This document shows positions 25,829-33,898 of a stretch of 64,000 nucleotides of DNA, piece by piece. This DNA comes from Streptomyces sp. RKAG293. GTDB lineage: Bacteria > Actinomycetota > Actinomycetes > Streptomycetales > Streptomycetaceae. Position 1 is the stretch's first letter. Every line of letters starts with the position of its first letter. The position numbers and the translations under genes were made by a program. The stretch spans positions 7,859,001-7,923,000 of the forward strand of contig NZ_JAJOZB010000001.1 in NCBI RefSeq assembly GCF_023701745.1, in the 5' to 3' direction. The notes beneath the pieces were generated by a model that was given only the letters and a program-made list of their open reading frames with translations, was not told where the DNA came from and searched no databases.

Positions 25829-26677
25829 TCAGCGCTCCCCGTCGTCCGCCACCGGATCGAAGCGGACCGGCGCCTCGAAGTTGGCCCGCCGGGCGGTGCG
25901 CCGGAACGTGGTGAGGACGGCGGGTCCCGCGACCAGGATGCAGAGGAAGTTGGTGACGGCCCGGCCGGTGTCCCAGCCCAGCGACGTGGCGAGGTCGAAG
26001 GCCAGGTAGCGGTGCCACTGCTCGGTGAACGGCAGCCCCGGCAGATAGGCGATCGAGCTGTTGGGGTCGACCGAGAACGGCCAGAACGACAGGTTCAGCA
26101 GGAAGCCGAAGAGATAGCCGGACAGTGCCCCGTACCCGGCGAGCAGCAGGACCTCGACGCGCCGGCCGGCCTTCGGCAGCAGCCCGGCGAGCATGCCCAC
26201 GAAGGCGCAGCCGAACATCTGGTACGGCATCCACGGCCCGACACCACCGGTGATCAGGGCCGACGCGAACAGCGAGGTGCAGCCGAGGGTGAAACCGAAA
26301 CCGGGGCCGAAGACCCGCCCGGCCAGCACCAGGACGAAGAAGACGGTCTCGACGCCGGCCGTACCGGCGCCCAGCGGGCGCAGGGCGGCATTGACGGCCG
26401 ACAGGACCCCGAGCATCGCCAGCGCCTTGGAGTTGATGCCGCCGTCGGCGATCTCGGAGAGCACCACGGCCAGCACCAGCACCAGCAGCACACCGAAGAT
26501 CAGCGGCGGGGCGTAGGAGGAGCCGAACTTCCCCGGCGCGACGACGAACGGCCACAGGAACGCGACCAGGCCGACGAAGGCGGCCAGCGTGACGACCACG
26601 ACGGCCCGCGCGGGCATCCGGACCGCGACCCGGCGGCGGCCCGCCCGCGGGCCCGCGGTCAGCGGGCCGGCCGTCAC
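25829..26677 (-). CDS. ECF transporter substrate-binding (S) component
   Basis: This 282-aa membrane protein has about six to seven hydrophobic helices and family-typical motifs such as GVETVFFVLVLAGRVFGPGFGFTLGCTSLFASALITGGVGPWMPYQM. The GTG start overlaps the ATPase stop (GTGA). It is the last gene of the five-gene operon led by a cobalamin riboswitch, which points to cobalamin or a precursor as substrate; the sequence itself does not prove this, and the protein is longer than the known cobalamin S-component CbrT as I remember it. Confidence 0.85.
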   Translation of the reverse strand: MTAGPLTAGPRAGRRRVAVRMPARAVVVVTLAAFVGLVAFLWPFVVAPGKFGSSYAPPLIFGVLLVLVLAVVLSEIADGGINSKALAMLGVLSAVNAALRPLGAGTAGVETVFFVLVLAGRVFGPGFGFTLGCTSLFASALITGGVGPWMPYQMFGCAFVGMLAGLLPKAGRRVEVLLLAGYGALSGYLFGFLLNLSFWPFSVDPNSSIAYLPGLPFTEQWHRYLAFDLATSLGWDTGRAVTNFLCILVAGPAVLTTFRRTARRANFEAPVRFDPVADDGER

Positions 26678-28365
26678 GAGGTCACCGCGGGACCGGCGAG
26701 GGCCGCGTCGACCTGGCCCACGGTGAGGTACTCCAGCGGGGCGAGGATCTTCGCCGTCTGCGGCGCGAAGGCCGGGGACGCGACGATCACCTCGGTGGTC
26801 GGACCGTCCGCGACGATCTCGCCCTCCGCGAGCACCACCACCCGGTCGGCGGCGGCCGCCACGAACTCCACGTCGTGCGTGGAGATCACGACGCTGCGCC
26901 CCTCGGCCGCCAGCGCGTCCACGATGCCCGTCAGGGCCTTCTTGGCCTGGTAGTCGAGGCCCCGGGTGGGCTCGTCCAGGAGTACGATCCGGGGCGCGGC
27001 CGTCAGCTGGATCGCCAGCACGAGGGAGAGCTTCTGCCCCTCCGACAGGTCCCGGGGGTGCGTGTCGTCCGCGATGCCCGGCGCGAGCCGGTCCAGCAGC
27101 TCACGGGCGGTCAGCACGGACGCGCCCGCAGACTCACGGTCGGCCTGGGCCAGTTCACCGGCCACCGACTCCAGATAGAGCAGATCCGTCGGCGTCTGCG
27201 GGACCAGCCCCACCAGCCGCCGTGCGGCCGCCGCGGACACGTGCTTGGGGTCGCGTCCCCGCTTGCCGGACCCGGTGCGCCGGCCGGGCGCGGTGTCCCG
27301 GCCGGCCGGGGCCTCCGCGACGTCCACGGTGCCGCCCTGCCGGGGACCCGAGCCCTGCAGCGCCCACAGCAGGGACGACTTGCCGGAGCCGTTGCGTCCC
27401 ATCAGAGCGGTGACCTGGCCGGTCAGCAGGTCCAGATCGACCTCGCGGACGGCCACCACGTCGCCGTACCGCACCACGACGCCGCGCGCGGTGAGCGCGG
27501 GACTTTCCCCCGACCCCGCGGGCGCGGACGATCTCGCCGGCGGGACCGTGATCCCGTCCAAGCGCTCGCGCAGCGGCCCGGCGGCCCGGCGGGCGTCCCG
27601 TACGGACAGCGGCAGCGGCCGCCAGTCCACCAGCCGGCCCAGCTCCACGACGGGCGGCGCCACGATGGTGGTGCGGAACATCGCGGCGGGCAGCCCGTCG
27701 GAGACGGTGCCGTCGCCCGCCAGGTGCAGGACCCGGTCCGCGTACTGCACCACGCGCTCCAGCCGGTGTTCGGCCAGCACGACGGTGACGCCCAGATCGT
27801 GCACCAGCCGGGTGATCGCGGCCAGCACCTCCTCCGCCGCGGTGGGGTCGAGCGCGGACGTGGGCTCGTCCAGCACCAGGATGCGGGGGTGCGCGGTCAG
27901 CACCGATCCGATCGCGACCCGCTGCTGCTGGCCGCCGGACAGCTCGTGCAGGGCCCGGTGCCGCAGCTCGGCGAGCCCCAGCAGATCCAGGGTCTCCTCG
28001 ACCCGCTTGCGCATCACGTTCGCCGGGACCGCCAACTGCTCCATCGCGTAGGCGAGTTCCTCCTCGACGGTGTCGGTGACGAACCCGGCCAGCGGGTCCT
28101 GCCCGACGACGCCGACGACGTCCGCCAGTTCACGCGGCGGAAAGTGCGCGGTGTCCCGGCCCCCGACGGTCACCCGGCCGGCCAGGGTGCCGCCGGTGAA
28201 GTGCGGCACGAGGCCGTTGACGGTGCCGAGCAGCGTGGACTTGCCCGCACCCGTCCGCCCGACGACGAGGCAGAGTTCACCCTCCTCGATCCGCAGGTCC
28301 ACCTCCCGCAGGACAGGGGCGGGCGCGCCGTCGTACGTGACGCTGACCTGGTCGAAGCGGATCAC
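26674..28365 (-). CDS. ECF transporter ATPase, fused A and A' subunits
   Basis: The 563-aa protein carries two ABC ATPase domains. The first (residues 1-235) has GRTGAGKST, LSGGQQQRVAIGS and LVLDEPTSALDP; the second (about 280-530) has GRNGSGKSS, LSEGQKLSLVLAI and VLLDEPTRGLD with STHDVEF as H-loop. This is the fused arrangement of EcfA1/EcfA2. The GTG start overlaps the stop of the T-component gene (GTGA) and has a GAGGTGA site upstream. It would power import together with the S and T proteins on either side. Confidence 0.93.
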   Translation of the reverse strand: MIRFDQVSVTYDGAPAPVLREVDLRIEEGELCLVVGRTGAGKSTLLGTVNGLVPHFTGGTLAGRVTVGGRDTAHFPPRELADVVGVVGQDPLAGFVTDTVEEELAYAMEQLAVPANVMRKRVEETLDLLGLAELRHRALHELSGGQQQRVAIGSVLTAHPRILVLDEPTSALDPTAAEEVLAAITRLVHDLGVTVVLAEHRLERVVQYADRVLHLAGDGTVSDGLPAAMFRTTIVAPPVVELGRLVDWRPLPLSVRDARRAAGPLRERLDGITVPPARSSAPAGSGESPALTARGVVVRYGDVVAVREVDLDLLTGQVTALMGRNGSGKSSLLWALQGSGPRQGGTVDVAEAPAGRDTAPGRRTGSGKRGRDPKHVSAAAARRLVGLVPQTPTDLLYLESVAGELAQADRESAGASVLTARELLDRLAPGIADDTHPRDLSEGQKLSLVLAIQLTAAPRIVLLDEPTRGLDYQAKKALTGIVDALAAEGRSVVISTHDVEFVAAAADRVVVLAEGEIVADGPTTEVIVASPAFAPQTAKILAPLEYLTVGQVDAALAGPAVTS

Positions 28366-29591
28366 AGGGTCACCTCGGTAGGAGTGGCACGGTCGGTCCG
28401 CCGGGACGGCTCCGTGGCGGCGGCGGTCGTCCGGGGGCCGGCCGGGGCGCGGCCGGGCGGTGGCGCCGCGACCCCGGCGACGCCGGCGATCAGGACCGCG
28501 ACCGCGGGGACGGCCGGCAGCGTCGGCCAGCTCAACGGGTAGAGGGACGGATTGAGTTCGGCCGCGCTGTAGCCGGCGGTGGTGAACAGCAGGACGGCGG
28601 AGGCCAGACCGCAGCCCGCGACGATCCATTCCGCGAGCCGCCAGGGGTCGGGCCGGTAGCTCGTCCGCCGCACCCGCCGGCCGCCCAGTGCCAGGCCCGC
28701 GCAGCACAGCAGGGAGCCGACGAGCAGTGCGGGCAGCCCCAGCGCCTTCGGCGCGGTCCCGTCGAGCAGCCCGTAGACGCCCGCGCACAGCCCGCACATG
28801 CCCAGCAGCATCAGCGCCCCGGTGGCCCGGCGCGAAGCGCGGGTCGCCGTGCCGGCGCGGCCGTAGCCCCGGGAGTCCATGGCCGCCGCCAGGTGCAGAG
28901 AACGCTCCAGGGCGTCCTCCAGCACCGGAATGGCGATACCGCGCAGCGCCCGGAACCCCTTGGCCCGGCCGGCCCGCAGCCGCCGGGCCCGGCTCACCCG
29001 CTGGACGCTGTCGACGAGTTGGGGGGCGACGCTGATCGACACGGTCACCGCCACCCCGAGCTCGTACAGCGCGCCCGGCAGCACCCGCAGCGCCCGTTTC
29101 GGGTTGGCCAGGGTGTTCGCGGCCCCGATGCAGCACAGCAGACACGCGAGCCGCAGGCCGTCCGTGGCCGCGGACAGCGTGGCCTCCAGCGAGACCGGGC
29201 CGCCGATCTGGATCCCGGCGTACCAGGCGGGGGTCGGGATGTGGGGGAGCGAGAACAGCAGGTGGTCGGCGGGGGTGATGCCGCTCGCGAAGACACAGCG
29301 GAACACCACCCGGATCGCGACCACCGTCAGCGCCAGCCACAGGTAGTACTTGAAGCCCCGCGCCCAGGGCGCTTCGGTGCGCCGGGCGGTGACCACGAAA
29401 CCCAGCACCGCCAGCACCAGCAGGAGCAGCAGCGGATTGGTGGTCCTGCTGACCGCGGTGGCCAGCCCGATCGCCCAGATCCACCACGCCACCGGGTGCA
29501 GCAGGCGCGGCAGCCGACGGCCGGCCCCGCCCGGCGCGCGGCGCGGGGCGGAGCCGGAGGACGGTTCCACGGAGAGCGGGACCCCGCTCAT
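28362..29591 (-). CDS. ECF transporter transmembrane (T) component
   Basis: The 409-aa protein has the EcfT/CbiQ-type membrane domain (residues about 30-290) with the coupling-helix motifs RVSRARRLRAGR and AAAMDSRGYGR, the Ala-Arg-Gly type signatures that contact the ATPases. The C-terminal 110 residues add further helices and a basic/Pro-rich tail, longer than usual for EcfT. ATG overlaps the stop of the upstream secreted-protein gene. Position in a riboswitch-led operon suggests cobalamin transport. Confidence 0.9.
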   Translation of the reverse strand: MSGVPLSVEPSSGSAPRRAPGGAGRRLPRLLHPVAWWIWAIGLATAVSRTTNPLLLLLVLAVLGFVVTARRTEAPWARGFKYYLWLALTVVAIRVVFRCVFASGITPADHLLFSLPHIPTPAWYAGIQIGGPVSLEATLSAATDGLRLACLLCCIGAANTLANPKRALRVLPGALYELGVAVTVSISVAPQLVDSVQRVSRARRLRAGRAKGFRALRGIAIPVLEDALERSLHLAAAMDSRGYGRAGTATRASRRATGALMLLGMCGLCAGVYGLLDGTAPKALGLPALLVGSLLCCAGLALGGRRVRRTSYRPDPWRLAEWIVAGCGLASAVLLFTTAGYSAAELNPSLYPLSWPTLPAVPAVAVLIAGVAGVAAPPPGRAPAGPRTTAAATEPSRRTDRATPTEVTL

Positions 29592-30580
29592 CGCGCTCGT
29601 CGGCGACGCCGGGCGACGATCACCGTCGTCCCGCCGAGCAGCACCACGAGTGCCCCCGTGATGACGCCCGGCACCACCGAACCCGTCGAGTGCCCGGCCG
29701 CCGCCGTCGGTTCGGCGTCGACCATCCGCGGGGCCCTGCCCGACGGGGTCGCACCGGCGGAGGACGGACCGGTGGGAGCGGCGGTCCCGGCGGACGTGGC
29801 CGGGCCCGTCGGCGTGCCGGCGGCCGGGGATCCGGGCGCGCCGCGCGCGGGGGCGCCGCTCGGCGCGCCGCCGGGGGCGGTCGTCGTACCGCCGCCGCCA
29901 CCGCCGTTGGGCGGCCGGCCTGCCGGCTGGGTGGCCGGCGGCGCCTGGCCGCCGGACGGTGCCGGCGGCTTGGTCGCGGTGCCGGCCGGGGAAGTGTTGT
30001 GGGCCCGGACGGAGTCCGGCGAGAACGTCGGACGGCCCTGGGTGCCGCCGATGTCCGTGCCACCGAAGATCCACAGATCCACGCTGCCGGCCACCGGGTG
30101 GTAGCTCATCGCGCCGAGCTGGCTGTACGACCAGGTGTTCCGGCCGGGGTCGGCGTGCCAGTAGGACCAGTAGGCGCTGGCCGGCGGGGTGAGCACGCAG
30201 GAGTCCTGCGACGGCGTCGGGTAGCGGGTGCCGCCCTGGTAACCGCTGTACCCGATCCGGCAGATGAACGCGGGACCGTCGTGTCCGGTGCCGGTCGTCT
30301 GCCAGCCGCCCTGGTTCAGCAGGGTGTAACCGGTGGTGGGCGTCGTTCCGCAGGAGCGCAGCAGCGGCCCGCCCCAGTGGCTGAAGTCGACGGCGAGGAT
30401 CACGCCGGAGGACGTGGTGCACTGCCCGATCGGCAGCGCGGTCGCCGCCGCCGGGGCCGCGGAGACCCCGACCCCGGCGAGCGCGACGGCGAGGGTCAGG
30501 CCCAGGGCGCCCAGCAGACGGCCGAGGCGGCCCGGTCGGCCCGGTCGGTCCGTCCGGTGGAACCGGATGACGTGGCGCAT
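29588..30580 (-). CDS. Exported, membrane-anchored protein with transcobalamin-like beta domain
   Basis: The 330-aa protein has a signal peptide (cleavage near residue 46), a Cys-containing domain of about 140 residues (VDFSHWGG, FICRIG, SAYWSYWHADPG, SYSQLGAM), a long Pro/Gly/Thr-rich spacer (about 195-290), a transmembrane helix and a basic tail (VARRRRRAR). The Cys-containing domain closely matches the N-terminal domain of the 923-aa protein encoded just upstream, so they are paralogues. The YWSYW...WSYSQLGA pattern and location resemble the beta domain of transcobalamin (DUF4430-type); this assignment is by pattern and is tentative. It sits between the wall-anchored protein gene and the ECF T gene with 1-4 nt overlaps. 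Confidence 0.75.
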   Translation of the reverse strand: MRHVIRFHRTDRPGRPGRLGRLLGALGLTLAVALAGVGVSAAPAAATALPIGQCTTSSGVILAVDFSHWGGPLLRSCGTTPTTGYTLLNQGGWQTTGTGHDGPAFICRIGYSGYQGGTRYPTPSQDSCVLTPPASAYWSYWHADPGRNTWSYSQLGAMSYHPVAGSVDLWIFGGTDIGGTQGRPTFSPDSVRAHNTSPAGTATKPPAPSGGQAPPATQPAGRPPNGGGGGGTTTAPGGAPSGAPARGAPGSPAAGTPTGPATSAGTAAPTGPSSAGATPSGRAPRMVDAEPTAAAGHSTGSVVPGVITGALVVLLGGTTVIVARRRRRAR

Positions 30581-33351
30581 CAGCGGTGACTCCCCTCGGC
30601 CGTGGAACGGCGGCGGCGGGCCATGACGACGGCTCCGCTCCCGGCCAGCAGCAGCATCAGTGTCAGCAGCGTGAGCCGCTGTGCGTCGAGTCCGGTCGAG
30701 GCCAGCCCGCCCTGTCCCGGCGACGGGTCATCCGAACCGCCCGCGTCGGTGCCGCCGTTGGCCCCGGCGGTACCGGTGGCCGGAGCGCTGGTGGACGGGG
30801 TGGGGCTCGGGCTGGGGACCTTGCTCAGATCCCGCAGCAGGCTGCCGAAGGAGATGCCGGTGGCGCCGCCGACCGCCTGCGTCGAGGCCCGCAGATCCGA
30901 GCCCTTCTGGCCCTCCGCGGCGACGTCGAAGCCGCCGTCCTTGTTCTGCCGCTTCGAAAGGAAGGTGAGCGCGTCGGCGGCGGGAGGCGTGGAGGAGCCC
31001 TTGCCCAGCCGCAGCGCCTGGATCGCCAGGGCCGCCGAGTTGGTGGAGTCGCCGGCCGCTCCGGGGAACCCGCCGTCCGCCTTCTGCTGGGTGGCGATCC
31101 AGGCGATGCCCTTGGCGACCGCGTCCGCGGCGGCGTCACCGGGGACCATCGACAGGGCCATGACCGCCATCGCGGTGCTGTCCACATCGGAGTCGCCGGT
31201 GGCCGGGATCAGGCTCGGCCAGGCGCCCTTGGTGTTCTGCAGGCTCTCCAGGTACGTGATCGGCGTGGCCGCGTTCACCTTGTCGCCGGCCCGCAGCTGC
31301 GCGATGATCCCGAGCGACTGCGAGAAGACCGACGTGGCGTAGGTGTAGTTGCCCGCGGCCGCGCAGCTGCGGTCGGTGCCGCCGGAGGCCTTCGCGCAGA
31401 CGGCCCTGTCCAGCGCGGCGATCAGGTCGTGGCCGCCGAACGTCCGCGGGTCACGGCCGGTCGCCTCGGCCAGCAGGGCCTCCTTGCCGAGGGAGCCGCC
31501 GCCGGCGTACTCCGTCCCGATACCGGTCCAGTCGTTGACGGTCCGGCCGGAGCCGTCCTTGCCCTGCCGGTCGATGAAGTCCACGACCTTGAGGAGCGCG
31601 GCGTCGTTGCCGCCGGCCGCCGCCAGCGCGTAGGCGCCGTCGATGGTGAGCCCGAAGTCGGCGAACCCGGAACCGGCGAACGCCTCGTAGTAGTGGCCGT
31701 CGATCAGCCGCGCCGGTGCGACCAGGTACGCCACGCCCTTGACCAGGTCGGGGGAGGTGCCCGGCGGAGCCGTGGTCGGCGGGCTCGTCGGCGGGGAGGT
31801 GCCCGCCGGATCGTGGTGCAGGGTGCCGAGGTTCGCGCCGGACAGGGCGATGACGGCCTGCGTCGTCGCGAACAGATCCGCCTCGGTGGCGGTCGCGTCG
31901 GTGCTGAAGCCGCCGTCGGCGGTGTGCCGGCCGGAGATCCAGTTCCGCGCCGCGGCGGCCCGGTCCTTCGGGCCGAGGACGGTCAGCGCCTGCGTGTCGA
32001 ACGCGGTGCTGATGGTCTCGGCGCCCGGAGCGCCCTCGTACGGGATCCAGCCGCCGTCGGCCTGCTGTGCGCCGAGCAGGTACGCACCCGCCTTGGCGAC
32101 CGCCGGCGCGTCCGCGCCCGACGCCCTGGCCAGTGCCACGATCACGCTGCCGGTGGTGCCGGGCTCCGCGTCGCAGCGCTCGCCGGGGAGGATCATGGAG
32201 CCGGCGAAGCCGCCGTTGGTGCACTGCATCTGCTCCACCCGGGCCACGGAGACGGCCGGGGGTGTGACCCCGCCGCGCGCCAGCGCCAGGACGGCGAGGG
32301 CGTCGGTGGTCGGGGAGTACGCCCCGTAGAAGTCGCCCGCGGCCGAGCAGTTGCCGAGGCTCCCGGCGGCGGTGCAGACGTTGTCCGTCAGCGCGGTGAG
32401 GAGGTTGTGCCCGCCGAAGGCCTGCGGATCGGCGCCGGTGATCTCGGCGATCAGCGCGAGGCCGGCTATCGCGCCGGGGCGCGGCGGGACCGCCGGGCCG
32501 TCGGCGTACGCGTACTCGGTGACGTGCGCGGACAGGAAGGCGACGATCCGGGTCAGTGCCGGATCCTGGCCGCCCGCAGCGGCCAGCGCGATCGCGGTGT
32601 CCACGGTCCGTGCGTAGTCGATCTCGCCGGCGGCCTCGTTCTGGACGTGGTCGCCGTCGGTGAGGTGCTCGACGAGCCACTGCGCTCCGGCGGCCGCACC
32701 CTCGGCGGCCGGCGGGTTCGAGCCCGACGGCGAGGTGGTGGGAGTGGTGGTGGGGGGCGTGGTGGTCGGGGTGCCGCCGCCGGGGTTCTTCGCGCGGACG
32801 GAGTCCGGGGTGAACGCGGGCTGTCCGCTGGTGCCGCCGACGTCGGTGGCGCCGAACACCCAGGCCTCTACCTCGCCGTCCTTCGGCACATCGCCGAGCG
32901 CGCCCAGCGGGCTGTACGTCCAGGTGTCCTGGCCCGGAGGGGCGATCCAGTACGACCAGTAGGCGGAGGGCAGCGGAGTCGTCCGGCAGCCCTCCTCCGC
33001 GGCCGTCGGATACTGGTCCCCGCCGTGGAAGCCGGCCGTGCCGATGCGGCAGATGAAGCCGGGTCCGTCGTGGACCGTGCCCGTGGTGCTGAACCCGGCG
33101 TTGTGCAGCAGGTTCATCCCGGTGGTGGGGTGGGCGTCGCAGCCGCGGACGACGGAGCCGCCCCAGTGGCCGAAGTCCACCGCGACGATCGCGCCGCTCG
33201 TCGCCGTGCAGTCGCCGACCGGGTCGGCACTGGCCGGCGAACCGGACGACACGAGCGTGACGCCGGCGGTGGCCAGTACCAGGAAGGCGGACACGATCAG
33301 GGACACGAGGCCCTGTCGTCCGCGTCCGCGCGGATCCGCGTGGGTGTTCAT
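30580..33351 (-). CDS. Wall-anchored (LAxTG) protein: transcobalamin-like beta domain plus two alpha/alpha toroids
   Basis: The 923-aa protein has a signal peptide (1-42), a Cys-containing domain (about 45-190: VDFGHWGG, FICRIGTAG, YWSYWIAPPG) shared with the next gene's product, a Pro/Thr spacer, and two toroid domains of about 300 residues each (about 220-535 and 560-850), separated by another Pro/Thr spacer. The toroids carry repeats such as QQADGGW, QNTKGAWPS and KRQNKDGGFD, typical of prenyltransferase/squalene-cyclase-like folds and the alpha domain of intrinsic factor. The C-terminus has LASTG, a hydrophobic helix and RRRRS, a class E sortase signal. It is the first gene behind a cobalamin riboswitch; ATG 33351 has AGGGGAG six bases upstream. 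Binding of B12 at the wall is inferred. Confidence 0.82.
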   Translation of the reverse strand: MNTHADPRGRGRQGLVSLIVSAFLVLATAGVTLVSSGSPASADPVGDCTATSGAIVAVDFGHWGGSVVRGCDAHPTTGMNLLHNAGFSTTGTVHDGPGFICRIGTAGFHGGDQYPTAAEEGCRTTPLPSAYWSYWIAPPGQDTWTYSPLGALGDVPKDGEVEAWVFGATDVGGTSGQPAFTPDSVRAKNPGGGTPTTTPPTTTPTTSPSGSNPPAAEGAAAGAQWLVEHLTDGDHVQNEAAGEIDYARTVDTAIALAAAGGQDPALTRIVAFLSAHVTEYAYADGPAVPPRPGAIAGLALIAEITGADPQAFGGHNLLTALTDNVCTAAGSLGNCSAAGDFYGAYSPTTDALAVLALARGGVTPPAVSVARVEQMQCTNGGFAGSMILPGERCDAEPGTTGSVIVALARASGADAPAVAKAGAYLLGAQQADGGWIPYEGAPGAETISTAFDTQALTVLGPKDRAAAARNWISGRHTADGGFSTDATATEADLFATTQAVIALSGANLGTLHHDPAGTSPPTSPPTTAPPGTSPDLVKGVAYLVAPARLIDGHYYEAFAGSGFADFGLTIDGAYALAAAGGNDAALLKVVDFIDRQGKDGSGRTVNDWTGIGTEYAGGGSLGKEALLAEATGRDPRTFGGHDLIAALDRAVCAKASGGTDRSCAAAGNYTYATSVFSQSLGIIAQLRAGDKVNAATPITYLESLQNTKGAWPSLIPATGDSDVDSTAMAVMALSMVPGDAAADAVAKGIAWIATQQKADGGFPGAAGDSTNSAALAIQALRLGKGSSTPPAADALTFLSKRQNKDGGFDVAAEGQKGSDLRASTQAVGGATGISFGSLLRDLSKVPSPSPTPSTSAPATGTAGANGGTDAGGSDDPSPGQGGLASTGLDAQRLTLLTLMLLLAGSGAVVMARRRRSTAEGSHR

Positions 33352-33474
33352 CGGTGGCTCCCCTGTCGGCCGGCGGGAAGCCTGAGCACGGAGGCCGGGC
33401 ACTCCCCGGGCGACCAGGGGGCACCGCGATATCCGCGCCGTAGACCTCGACGGCGCTCGTGATGATGCGGCTTC

Positions 33475-33575
33475 AGTGCAGGTAGTCCGACTCATCCGCC
33501 TTTCGGCGGATCTACGGTTGCGGGTCAGTGCCGGAATTCGACCGGGCTTCCCCTGGCTTCTGAAGCGTCTGAAGT
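33475..33575 (-). promoter_or_regulatory. Cobalamin riboswitch controlling the ECF/wall-protein operon
   Basis: Read on the minus strand, the conserved elements appear in order: GGGGAAGCC (plus 33545-33553), CCGG..AATTCCGG, CTGACCCGCAACCG (33515-33528, the B12-box region) and GAGTCGGACTACC (33481-33493). A stem ATCCGCC/GGCGGAT lies between the last two. This order and these sequences are diagnostic of the cobalamin class. It lies about 120 nt upstream of the ATG at 33351. It should repress the operon when cobalamin is abundant. Confidence 0.9.
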
Positions 33576-33682
33576 TGTAAAGCGGTTTATCAGACCATGA
33601 TGGCGCATGGCCGGTCAACGCCCGCTCGTGTCCGGTGAATCACGTACGGCGACAGGCCGCCGGCGCGTTTCCGGTGCGCTAC

Positions 33683-33780
33683 CGTCACGGTGATACCGCG
33701 TGGGGGAACCTGGTGCGACTCCAGGGCTGACGCGCAACGGTGTGGGCGGTGATCACCGCTCCGAGCCCGAGTACCCGCCG
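33683..33780 (+). promoter_or_regulatory. Cobalamin riboswitch controlling the secreted toroid protein gene
   Basis: On the plus strand: GGGGGAACC (33702-33710), CTGGTGCGACTCCAGG, CTGACGCGCAACGGT (33727-33741) and GAGCCCGAGTACC (33763-33775), with a stem GGCGGTGATCACCGCT between. It lies about 120 nt before the ATG at 33899. It is back-to-back with the minus-strand riboswitch, so both promoters must lie in the roughly 110 bases between them. Confidence 0.9.
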
Positions 33781-33898
33781 GTGTCGCAGCACAGCGGAAG
33801 CCTGTCCACGCGATCGGGCGGCGGCCGCCCCGGCGGCGGTGGGTGCAGACACCTCGGTGCGGGGCGCGTTCGGCGCTCTCCACCCAAGGAGTCCACAC

